The translations under genes were made by a program, and so were the position numbers. A stretch of 15,151 bases of DNA, from contig JAAKFL010000026.1 in the NCBI GenBank assembly GCA_011065065.1, positions 1 through 15,151 on the forward strand. Direction: 5' to 3'. Below are positions 5,851 to 12,984 of the stretch, piece after piece; position 1 is the stretch's first letter; each line of letters begins with the position of its first letter. Source of the DNA: Chlamydiota bacterium (GTDB lineage Bacteria; Chlamydiota; Chlamydiia; Chlamydiales; SLFE01). The notes under the pieces are model-generated. The model saw only the letters and a program-made list of their open reading frames with translations. It did no database searches and was not told the DNA's origin.

Positions 5851-6879
5851 TTATTTAGGAGATGAAGAAGTTAAAAAATCATTGATCATTTCTTCAGGAT
5901 CCAAACATCGAATGCAGGCCCCTGTTCGACATGATCTTAACTTAGGACACCGTTTCTTAAATTTCTGATGATACGGACATGGCCCCTGAAAAGAGTGGTG
6001 TTGAGATCCCAGGGGACGATACTTCTCAGCAAGCGAGGGGCCAAAAATGCTATAGGTCGGAGTGGATGTGGTCCCAGCCAAATGAAGCGGCAAAGAATCC
6101 ATAGTGATCACTAAATCGACAGCACTCATGAGATTTTGCAATTCTGGAAGGGGTAACCGAGGTATGATCTGGCTGTTGGGAATCTCTTTTTGGATCTGTT
6201 CGACAAATTCACGTTCCTTTTCGTTTCCCCAGACTAATAAGAACTGACCGGAAGGAATCCCTTTTAAAAAGTCGGTCATGGTTTTGAGGGGGAGTTGTTT
6301 ATTGATCCAATGGGCTCCGGGGCAAACGAGAATGTTCTTTTGTTCGTTTGATAAGTATAGATTCGGGTCAAAATCGGAAACAAGTTTTATCCCTTCGTAT
6401 TCAAAGGGGAGTGTGTCATGAAAATAGGTTTTGACTATAGCCAAGTAATCTTCACGAATATTTTGTCCTTCAGGTGGATTGATACGTTTATTGGTGAACA
6501 ATAAATTCGGAAACTCAGCAACAGTTTTTCGACCAAAGCCTAATCGTACCTTGCCTTTCGCTTGAAATCCTAAAAATCCAGATTTTGTATTGCCTTGCAG
6601 TTCGATAATCAAATCATAATCGAGTGTTCTTAATTGACTTTTGAATTCACCGAATTCATGACGGGTCTGGCGGGAAAGGGGAGAGCGTCGCCATCTTTTC
6701 GTCTGAACTTCAATCGTCCGAGTGATGTCAGGGTGAGCCGTAATCAATTCGGCAAAGGGCTTTTCGACCATCCAATCAATCTGAGAGTCAGGAAATTTTT
6801 TCTTAAGATAAGCGACGACTGGGTAACACTGAACAATGTCACCCAGAGACGAGGTTTTAACAATCAGAAACTTTTTCAA
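5851..6879 (-). CDS. Glycosyltransferase family 9 (LPS heptosyltransferase-like)
   Basis: GT9 enzymes transfer heptose from an ADP-sugar to lipid A-core at the inner membrane. The protein (342 residues from the TTG at 6879) opens KKFLIVKTSSLGDIVQCYPV, the classic WaaC/WaaF start. It continues with VDWM-type IDWMVEKPF, an LDYDLIIELQGNTKSG strand, VCPGAHWINKQLP, and the sugar-nucleotide site DLVITMDSLPLHLAGTTSTP followed by IFGPS. A cysteine-rich tail (CPYHQKFKKRCPKLRSCRTG, then ACIRC) is notable. Start choice: GTG at 6891 is possible, but TTG at 6879 has GGAGG at correct spacing and the family N-terminus. It overlaps mnmA by 23 bases, so translation is coupled. Chlamydia itself makes a heptose-less core, so the acceptor and sugar here are uncertain. 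Confidence 0.88.
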   Translation of the reverse strand: MKKFLIVKTSSLGDIVQCYPVVAYLKKKFPDSQIDWMVEKPFAELITAHPDITRTIEVQTKRWRRSPLSRQTRHEFGEFKSQLRTLDYDLIIELQGNTKSGFLGFQAKGKVRLGFGRKTVAEFPNLLFTNKRINPPEGQNIREDYLAIVKTYFHDTLPFEYEGIKLVSDFDPNLYLSNEQKNILVCPGAHWINKQLPLKTMTDFLKGIPSGQFLLVWGNEKEREFVEQIQKEIPNSQIIPRLPLPELQNLMSAVDLVITMDSLPLHLAGTTSTPTYSIFGPSLAEKYRPLGSQHHSFQGPCPYHQKFKKRCPKLRSCRTGACIRCLDPEEMINDFLTSSSPK

Positions 6880-7969
6880 TCCATCCTCCACCTAACACCT
6901 TATCTCCGATATAAAAAACACAGGCTTGTCCCGGAGTGATCGCATTTTGTGGTTCGTCAAAAACCACATGGGCACCTCCTCCTTCAAGGGGATAGATTTT
7001 ACCAGGTTTTTCAGGACTTCGCGAGCGAATTTTAATGGTTGCGGTATGACATTCACCGGGAACCCCTTCCTTGAGGATCCAATTCACTCTTTCTATCAGA
7101 AATTCCTTTCGATTGGCGTCACTTTGTGAGCCCACATAGACATCTTTTGTTTGGGAGTCAATCCTTGTGACATAAAGAGGTTGACCAAAGGCGACACCAA
7201 GTCCTTTTCTTTGTCCGATGGTGACACTGTGGATCCCTTTGTGATCTCCAAGCTCTTGGCCATCGACATGCTTGATTTTTCCCGCTGCGGCCTTGGCTTT
7301 TTCAGGAAAATGACGCTCTAGAAATTTCGCGTAATTTCCATCCGGAATAAAACAGATATCCTGGCTTTCAGGTTTTTGGGCTGTGACCAGATCGTCGGCT
7401 CTGGCAAGCTTCCGTATTTCATCTTTGGTAAAGTCGCCTACTGGAAACAGAGTCTTCGATAGCTGTTCTTGTGTCATACTAAAGAGGAAATAGGTTTGAT
7501 CCTTTTTCGGATCTTTTCCTCGCATCAACACCCAACGACCTGTTTCTTCGTCATACTCAATTCGCGCATAATGCCCTGTGCAAATCTTGGAGGCCCCGAT
7601 CTCCATGGCTTTTTTGTAGAGAGTGTCGAATTTCAGTTTTTCATTGCACAGAATGCAAGGGCTGGGAGTCCTCCCTGCAAAGTACTCGTCGGCAAATTTT
7701 GTGACCACTTTTTCCCAGAACTCTTCTTTGAAATTGATCGCGTAATAGGGGATTTTAAGTTCTTCGGCGACAAGCCGAGCGTCTTCAACCGATTCAGCTC
7801 CGCAACAGCTTTGAGTCGAACATTCTGTTTCTTCGACTTCGGGGCCTTTCCACAATCTCATTGTCATCCCAACACACTCGTATCCCTTTTTGACCATGAG
7901 AGAAGCGCAGACAGAAGAATCGACTCCACCTGACATCGCAATCACAACTTTTTCTTTGGATTCACTCAT
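6857..7969 (-). CDS. mnmA: tRNA-specific 2-thiouridylase MnmA
   Basis: MnmA adenylates C2 of wobble uridine-34 in tRNA-Lys, -Glu and -Gln and inserts sulfur, giving s2U34. The 370-residue protein has the PP-loop SGGVDSS (13-19), GMTMRLW, and the first catalytic cysteine in ILCN (C108). It also has the tRNA-recognition TGHYARI (about 131-137), KDQTYFL, the second cysteine in SQDICF (C206), and a C-terminal beta-barrel (GQRKGLGV onward). An extra cysteine cluster (ECSTQSCCG, about 49-57) lies before VEDARLVA. The start is ATG at 7969, two bases after the stop of the upstream gene; a TTG at 7999 would add ten residues inside that gene. The GT9 gene overlaps its 3' end. Confidence 0.97.
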   Translation of the reverse strand: MSESKEKVVIAMSGGVDSSVCASLMVKKGYECVGMTMRLWKGPEVEETECSTQSCCGAESVEDARLVAEELKIPYYAINFKEEFWEKVVTKFADEYFAGRTPSPCILCNEKLKFDTLYKKAMEIGASKICTGHYARIEYDEETGRWVLMRGKDPKKDQTYFLFSMTQEQLSKTLFPVGDFTKDEIRKLARADDLVTAQKPESQDICFIPDGNYAKFLERHFPEKAKAAAGKIKHVDGQELGDHKGIHSVTIGQRKGLGVAFGQPLYVTRIDSQTKDVYVGSQSDANRKEFLIERVNWILKEGVPGECHTATIKIRSRSPEKPGKIYPLEGGGAHVVFDEPQNAITPGQACVFYIGDKVLGGGWIEKVSDC

Positions 7970-7971
7970 AA

Positions 7972-9066
7972 TTAGTTTTGGGCGTACTGTGTTTGACAAA
8001 GAAGATTAAAATCAACATTATGTTCCACAAGCTCAATCGCTTTATTGACCTTGGATTCATCCTCTTTTCGGATTTTAGCGGTAAATGAGGTGATTTTTTT
8101 CATCGCTTCGTATGTGCACATCGGAGCGTACAGAATGGGGACATCGGAATGTTTGATTTTTTTCATAATATCGGCATCCGGCGCATGTCGCCCAGTCAAA
8201 ATCATCCCACCCTGAAGATCCATTTTCTTGTGCTGTTCAAGAGTCGCTAGAATGATGTCTTTCCTGCTAGCGGGAGTAATGATCAATTCATTTGGGACAA
8301 TTTCAGCATAATAAGCTTCAAGCGAACAGGCTACGAGCCTTTTGTCTCGAAAATGGCGCAAAGAATGTTCGTCACTCGAGAGAAAATCGGTCTCAAACAA
8401 TAAGGCGAAGTCCTTCATGGTTGGTGTATTGAGAAATTCGTTATAAGGAATGCAGCCAATTAGGGGAATGTTCCACCTTGCGAGTGCTTTAGGAAAATAA
8501 TTCAAGATCATATCCCGCTTATCTTGAAGCACCCGATTGAGAATCACTCCACGAATATTGATGTTTTTAGAGAGACACATTTCAATATTGAGAGCTAGCT
8601 CGTCAAATGCGGAGCCAAGACCGCCAGGTAAAATGATCACGACATCCAACCCTAATTCAGATGCCACCTTCGCATTATTTTGGTCGATAATGCTACCGAC
8701 CCCCACATGACCCGTTCCTTCAACAATTGTATAGTCATTTTGACTGTAAATGCGCTCGAATGATTTGACGATTTTATCGCAAAGGGACCCATGGTCACCA
8801 TCCAAAAATTCTTTTGTAAACCCTGGATGAACAATGACAGGACTCATGTCCTCATAGGGAGAATCCAGGTGAAAAACCTCATGAAACAGGACCACATCCT
8901 TGTCAACTTTTAAATTTTTATTAATAGTGACATGCTGTTGCCCGACTGGTTTGATGAAGCCGACTTTGGAGTATCTTTTACGGAGACCTGAGATCAGACC
9001 CAGGCAAGTGGTGGTTTTTCCCACATTTTGCCCTGTAGCTGCGATAAAAATGGCGTTTTTTGTCAT
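7972..9066 (-). CDS. BioD-like P-loop ATPase with DRTGG domain
   Basis: This 364-residue protein has an N-terminal dethiobiotin-synthetase-like P-loop domain, with Walker A G-QNVGKTT at 12-19, FIKPVGQQ, and VEGTGHVGVGS in the strand that carries the BioD EG-G motif. A DRTGG domain follows (about 220-350): ACSLEAYY, ELIITPASRKDIILATL, GGMILTGRHAPDADIM, VPILYAPMCTYEA. In DRTGG families the ASRKD and LTGR segments are the signature positions. The pair occurs as the N-terminal half of long phosphotransacetylases, where it is regulatory, but the catalytic Pta domain is absent here. It is therefore a stand-alone protein of unknown role, perhaps nucleotide sensing. It is the first gene of an operon with mnmA and the GT9 gene. 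Confidence 0.85.
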   Translation of the reverse strand: MTKNAIFIAATGQNVGKTTTCLGLISGLRKRYSKVGFIKPVGQQHVTINKNLKVDKDVVLFHEVFHLDSPYEDMSPVIVHPGFTKEFLDGDHGSLCDKIVKSFERIYSQNDYTIVEGTGHVGVGSIIDQNNAKVASELGLDVVIILPGGLGSAFDELALNIEMCLSKNINIRGVILNRVLQDKRDMILNYFPKALARWNIPLIGCIPYNEFLNTPTMKDFALLFETDFLSSDEHSLRHFRDKRLVACSLEAYYAEIVPNELIITPASRKDIILATLEQHKKMDLQGGMILTGRHAPDADIMKKIKHSDVPILYAPMCTYEAMKKITSFTAKIRKEDESKVNKAIELVEHNVDFNLLCQTQYAQN

Positions 9067-9090
9067 AAAATTTCTTTGGTTGTTGAGGAT

Positions 9091-9099
9091 ATTCTAGCA
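9091..9099 (-). promoter_or_regulatory. Extended -10 promoter of the BioD/DRTGG-mnmA-GT9 operon
   Basis: On the - strand TGCTAGAAT (9099 to 9091) matches an extended -10, 24 bases before the ATG at 9066. The -35 region (around GATGAC, 9115-9120) is weak. It is the only promoter-like signal seen ahead of the three-gene operon. Confidence 0.5.
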
Positions 9100-9120
9100 T
9101 AATCGGTAAAATAAGTCATC

Positions 9121-9140
9121 TCTTGTAATCACGTACAAGA
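9121..9140. repeat. Small perfect inverted repeat, possible operator or weak terminator
   Basis: TCTTGTA (9121-9127) and TACAAGA (9134-9140) form a perfect 7-bp palindrome around ATCACG. It lies five bases past the stop of the unknown 247-residue gene and just upstream of the next operon's promoter. No T run follows, so a regulator binding site is as likely as a terminator. Confidence 0.45.
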
Positions 9141-9145
9141 ATAGG

Positions 9146-9889
9146 TCAAGACTTTTTCACCCATTCAGGGCGACTGGCAAAAATATCTTGAATCCTTAAC
9201 ATTGTATCAAGCATTTCAGGAAGGGTTTCGACGCAGATCTTTTTATATTGATTAAAGGTGTCTTCGTCCATACCCTTTGGTTTTTCTAGTTTTTCTAAAC
9301 CAAATTCTGAACATAAAACTCCGGGTAATTCATGACTTGGTTGAGCATCCCTTTTTGGGTATTTGCTCTTTTCATGAAGCGTACGTGGTCTATCAAAACA
9401 TTCATACGGTTCAGGTTGATAAACGTAGGTCAGTTTTTCACCGATATTTTGTTGAATCCCTTTGAGGTCATTAATAATGGGAATGATGTAGTTGTCTAAA
9501 CATAATGTGGGATTCCGATCAATGTCAAGGATGAGTGCTCGATTCCCCAGTAAACTTAACATCACTTCAGTGGCTGTTCTATCAGGTTTTAAAATGTTTT
9601 TACTCTTCAAATCGACATTTTTTCCTCGGGAGTTGAGATAGACATAATAATAATCAGCTGCACGATTGATGACACCTTGGATACACTGGATTTTTTCAAA
9701 AAGATCTCGAGAACCGTAGGTATCACTACCAACTCTTAATGTATGAAAGAGAGTCGGCAGTTTATTCACCCTTTCAATTCCTTTCTTAGGATTATCGCGC
9801 TCTTGGCTAATATTTTTTAGATCGATAAATATGTTTTCGGGCTGGACAACACCCCCCATAACGATTTTGACATGTTCTGAATTGATCAT
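9146..9889 (-). CDS. Protein of unknown function, 247 residues
   Basis: I do not recognise this protein. It begins MINSEHVKIVMGGVVQPENI, has no signal peptide or membrane segment, and looks soluble with mixed helix and strand. Noticeable parts are a tyrosine-rich AADYYYVYLNSRGK stretch (about 77-90), TATEVMLSLLGNRALILDID (about 105-124), a Pro/His/Cys-containing middle (about 153-195), and a helical C-terminus ending FASRPEWVKKS. It is supported as a real gene by its length, a promoter-like pair (TTGGCT, 17 bases, TACACT) and AAGG before the ATG. It lies between valS and the BioD/DRTGG operon with its own signals, so the context says little about function. Confidence 0.75.
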   Translation of the reverse strand: MINSEHVKIVMGGVVQPENIFIDLKNISQERDNPKKGIERVNKLPTLFHTLRVGSDTYGSRDLFEKIQCIQGVINRAADYYYVYLNSRGKNVDLKSKNILKPDRTATEVMLSLLGNRALILDIDRNPTLCLDNYIIPIINDLKGIQQNIGEKLTYVYQPEPYECFDRPRTLHEKSKYPKRDAQPSHELPGVLCSEFGLEKLEKPKGMDEDTFNQYKKICVETLPEMLDTMLRIQDIFASRPEWVKKS

Positions 9890-9927
9890 TTTGAATACCT
9901 TTTAAATAAAATTGATTAAATGACTAC

Positions 9928-9956
9928 AGTGTAATATAAGACTGATTATGAGCCAA
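9928..9956 (-). promoter_or_regulatory. Candidate promoter of the 247-residue protein gene
   Basis: On the - strand TTGGCT (9956-9951), a 17-base spacer and TACACT (9933-9928) resemble a sigma-70 promoter, 39 bases before the ATG at 9889. Each hexamer has four matches to consensus and the spacing is ideal. Confidence 0.45.
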
Positions 9957-9985
9957 GACATATCACCAGAGCGATCTTTAATTTT

Positions 9986-10070
9986 TTACAGGATAAATAG
10001 GATAATACAGGATGAACAGGATTCTTCTAAAACATCCTGTTCATCCTGTATTATCCTATTTATCCTGTAA
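9986..10070. repeat. Perfect 37-bp palindromic hairpin repeat, copy 3 (3' of valS)
   Basis: Arms 9986-10022 and 10034-10070 are perfect reverse complements over 37 bases, with an 11-base loop (TCTTCTAAAAC). The right arm contains CATCCTGTTCATCCTGTATT and TTATCCTGTAA, matching the word pattern of copies 1 and 2. It begins four bases after the valS stop on the - strand. Perfect pairing implies recent arrival or selection for structure. Confidence 0.92.
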
Positions 10071-10074
10071 GATT

Positions 10075-12897
10075 TTAAAGTGCGGAAAAACGCTGCATTT
10101 TCTTCTGAATCTCCTTGATCTCACTCTCAAACTGCCCCAATTGATCCCGTTGCTTCTGCACGAGATGCTCGGGAGCTCGCTCAATAAATTGGGGATTCTC
10201 AAGCTGGATACGCAATTTTTCCATCTGCTTCGAAAGCTTCTCTTCTTCTTTTTGCAGTCGCATTTTCTCTTGTGCCAACAATTCCTGGGGCATGGGAATC
10301 ATCACTTTGATTTCTCCCATCATTCCGGTTGAAGCAAACGGAAGCTCAGGTTCTGTTTTCTCATAATGAAGAGATTTGACCCGAACCAACGCTCGAATCA
10401 TACTTTCGTTTTGTTGAAGTAAGTGGGTGTCTGGACCGACTATGTAGACATCAACTTCTACGGCTGGGGTGAGCTTCATCTCGCCACGAATATTTCTGAT
10501 GGTATACACCACTTGTTCCACCGCATCAAAAGCTTCTTCAATTTCTGGATTGATGTCGCTTTTTCGAATGACTTGAGGAAACGGGGCACACATACAGGCT
10601 TGGCTTGAAAGAGCTTGTATGGCTTCGTGGGTGTATGGGTCCACATCCTTTAACTGAAGGTTGGGGAGTTTTTCTTTCAGTGTTGCAAACAACTCTTCTG
10701 TAATAAACGGGGCCATGGGATGTAACAATCGAATGGCGCCACAAAGAACAATCGCCAAGATTTTTTGTTTGTTTTGGCTCTCTTCAGGTGTCCCAGATTT
10801 CCCAAAGAGGACCGGCTTGGAAATTTCTACGTAATAAGCACAAAATTCTTTCCAGAAAAAATCGTATGCTTCTAGTGCCGATTGATCAAATTGGTAAGTT
10901 GAAAGGTGATGGTTCACTTGTTGAATAATGTGATTGAATTTTGAGAGGATCCAGTGATCTTCTAAACGAAGGTGTGATTCATCCAACCCTTCTTGAAACT
11001 CTTTTGAAGTGAGATTTAAGTTCATAAAGACAAAGCGGGCGCCATTCCACACTTTGTTGGCAAAGTTTTTGAACTCGTCAAATCTTCGACGATCGAGATC
11101 GATTTCACGGGTTTGAGTGGCGCTTGCGGTTAAGGCCATCCGCATGGCGTCAGTTCCATATTCATCGATGATTTCTAACGGATCAATGATGTTTCCTTTT
11201 GATTTGGACATCTTTTCCCATTTGTATTCGACACCTTTAGGGATCGGTTTGCCCATTTCATATTCACGCCGCTCTTCTGGAGTTAAATAGGTGATGCCTC
11301 CGTCAGGATTTTTTCGCCAATAGGACTTTCCGTAAATCAATCCATGCAAGAAAACTTCAGGAAAGGGGACTTCTCCCATCATGTATTCTCCCATAAAAAT
11401 CATCCGAGCCACCCAAAAGAACAGGATGTCATGTCCTGTGACGAGAACGGAGTTGGGGAAAAACTGATCGAGTTCTTTTGTCTTTTTTGGCCAACCTAAT
11501 GTGGCAAATGGCCACAGCGATGAGGAAAACCATGTGTCCAAAACATCTTCATCTTGCTCCCATTGATCAGGATTCTTTGCGACTTCGGGAGGCAATCCCT
11601 CACCGTCAAAACAAATCATCTCTTCAGGATTGTCTTTGTTATACCAGATCGGAATGCGGTGCCCCCACCACAACTGCCGGCTAATGCACCAGTCACGGAG
11701 ATTTCGGATCCAATGGAAGTAAACATTCTCCCAGTTTTTGGGAATCAACTTGACTTTCTTTTCGTTGATAGCCTCTTCAAGCTTGTGAGCGAATTCACTC
11801 ATCTTTACAAACCACTGCTTCGACATGTATGGCTCGATCACCGCTTTTGAACGGTAGGAAAGCCCGACGCGATAGGTATGAGGATCGACCGATTTAAGAA
11901 ATCCTTTTTCCTTCAGCTGTTCGACCACTTTTTCACGTCCATCTTTCATGCTTAACTGAGCGAACTCACCACCATTTTCATTGATGGACCCATCTGGATT
12001 CATGATGTTGATGAAGGGGAGATTGTGATCGAGACCCATCTGGTAGTCATTTGGGTCGTGAGCAGGAGTGATCTTGACAGCCCCGGTTCCAAATTCCGGA
12101 TCGACCCTGTGGTCTTCAATAATGGAAATCTCTCGGTTAACAAGAGGAAGAATCAACGTTTTGCCAATGAGGTTGCGGTATCGTTCATCTTTTGGATTCA
12201 CGGCGACGGCGGTATCCCCGAGCATTGTTTCGGGTCTTGTGGTGGCAATCGAGACAGAACCAGAACCATCTTTTAATGGGTACTCAATGGTCCAAAGGAA
12301 TGATTGCCTCTCTTCGTACTCCACTTCATCATCGGCAATGGCAGTTTGTGTGACCGGATCCCAGTTCACTAAATAATCACCACGATAGATTAATCCATTG
12401 TCGAAAAGTTTCTTAAAAGCTGTTTTCACTGATTGATTATTTTCGGGATCCATCGTGAAACGTTGCCGCGTCCAATCACAGGAACATCCCAAGCTTTTTA
12501 GCTGATTCGTAATGCGCTTTTCATAACCCTCTTTCCACTCCCAGACATAAGACAAAAAATCTTCACGGCTGTAATCGGTTCTTCTTTTTCCTTCGTTTTT
12601 GATGAGATACCGCTCGACTACAGTTTGAGTCGAAATTCCCGCATGGTCGGTACCCGGAACCCATAAGACCTCGTATCCCGACATTCGCTTCCAACGGATA
12701 AGAATGTCTTGAAGCGTCATCACAAGGGCATGGCCCATGTGGAGAGCTCCGGTAACATTGGGCGGAGGGATCACAATGCAATAAGGGGGCTTGTTTGATT
12801 CGGGATCAGCAACAAACAATTGCTGCTCTTCCCAGAATTCTAACCATTTTTTGTCAGTCGTTTTTGCATCGTATGTTTTTGAAATCTCTTCAGTCAT
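10075..12897 (-). CDS. valS: Valine-tRNA ligase
   Basis: Class I synthetase that charges tRNA-Val and hydrolyses mischarged Thr-tRNA-Val. The 940-residue length is normal. In order it has PPPNVTGALHMGHAL with HMGH at 53-56, LWVPGTDHAGISTQ, the CP1 editing domain (about 190-345, with TTRPETMLGDTAVAV and the GTGAVKITPAHDPND segment) and WCISRQLWWGHRIPIWY. KMSKS at about 562-566 is followed by KGNIIDP. The anticodon-binding helices include YYVEISKP and LLHPMAPFITEELF, and the C-terminal coiled coil runs from about 865 (EKMRLQKEEEKLSKQMEKLR) to the end. The start is ATG behind AGGTAGGAAAA, with a TATAAT box upstream. No T-box leader is visible; its substrate tRNA-Val(GAC) also lies in this window. 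Confidence 0.98.
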   Translation of the reverse strand: MTEEISKTYDAKTTDKKWLEFWEEQQLFVADPESNKPPYCIVIPPPNVTGALHMGHALVMTLQDILIRWKRMSGYEVLWVPGTDHAGISTQTVVERYLIKNEGKRRTDYSREDFLSYVWEWKEGYEKRITNQLKSLGCSCDWTRQRFTMDPENNQSVKTAFKKLFDNGLIYRGDYLVNWDPVTQTAIADDEVEYEERQSFLWTIEYPLKDGSGSVSIATTRPETMLGDTAVAVNPKDERYRNLIGKTLILPLVNREISIIEDHRVDPEFGTGAVKITPAHDPNDYQMGLDHNLPFINIMNPDGSINENGGEFAQLSMKDGREKVVEQLKEKGFLKSVDPHTYRVGLSYRSKAVIEPYMSKQWFVKMSEFAHKLEEAINEKKVKLIPKNWENVYFHWIRNLRDWCISRQLWWGHRIPIWYNKDNPEEMICFDGEGLPPEVAKNPDQWEQDEDVLDTWFSSSLWPFATLGWPKKTKELDQFFPNSVLVTGHDILFFWVARMIFMGEYMMGEVPFPEVFLHGLIYGKSYWRKNPDGGITYLTPEERREYEMGKPIPKGVEYKWEKMSKSKGNIIDPLEIIDEYGTDAMRMALTASATQTREIDLDRRRFDEFKNFANKVWNGARFVFMNLNLTSKEFQEGLDESHLRLEDHWILSKFNHIIQQVNHHLSTYQFDQSALEAYDFFWKEFCAYYVEISKPVLFGKSGTPEESQNKQKILAIVLCGAIRLLHPMAPFITEELFATLKEKLPNLQLKDVDPYTHEAIQALSSQACMCAPFPQVIRKSDINPEIEEAFDAVEQVVYTIRNIRGEMKLTPAVEVDVYIVGPDTHLLQQNESMIRALVRVKSLHYEKTEPELPFASTGMMGEIKVMIPMPQELLAQEKMRLQKEEEKLSKQMEKLRIQLENPQFIERAPEHLVQKQRDQLGQFESEIKEIQKKMQRFSAL

Positions 12898-12929
12898 TTT
12901 TCCTACCTTTTGGCTGGACCTAGAGAATC

Positions 12930-12935
12930 ATTATA
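12930..12935 (-). promoter_or_regulatory. TATAAT box of the valS promoter
   Basis: On the - strand a perfect TATAAT lies 32 bases before the valS ATG, in the 87-base gap after the antiporter gene. No good -35 is seen at the expected distance. It suggests valS is transcribed separately from the antiporter gene. Confidence 0.5.
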
Positions 12936-12984
12936 GATTGAATTTTCTTTTCATGCGAGGGGATAAACTTGAGTTAAAATTATT

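Noticed and set aside
7469..7933. 154-codon open frame on the + strand opposite mnmA
   Set aside because: It lies antisense to conserved mnmA motifs and has no ribosome binding site or recognisable family.
12898..12984. T-box riboswitch ahead of valS
   Set aside because: The gap is only 87 bases and shows no T-box sequence or specifier stem.
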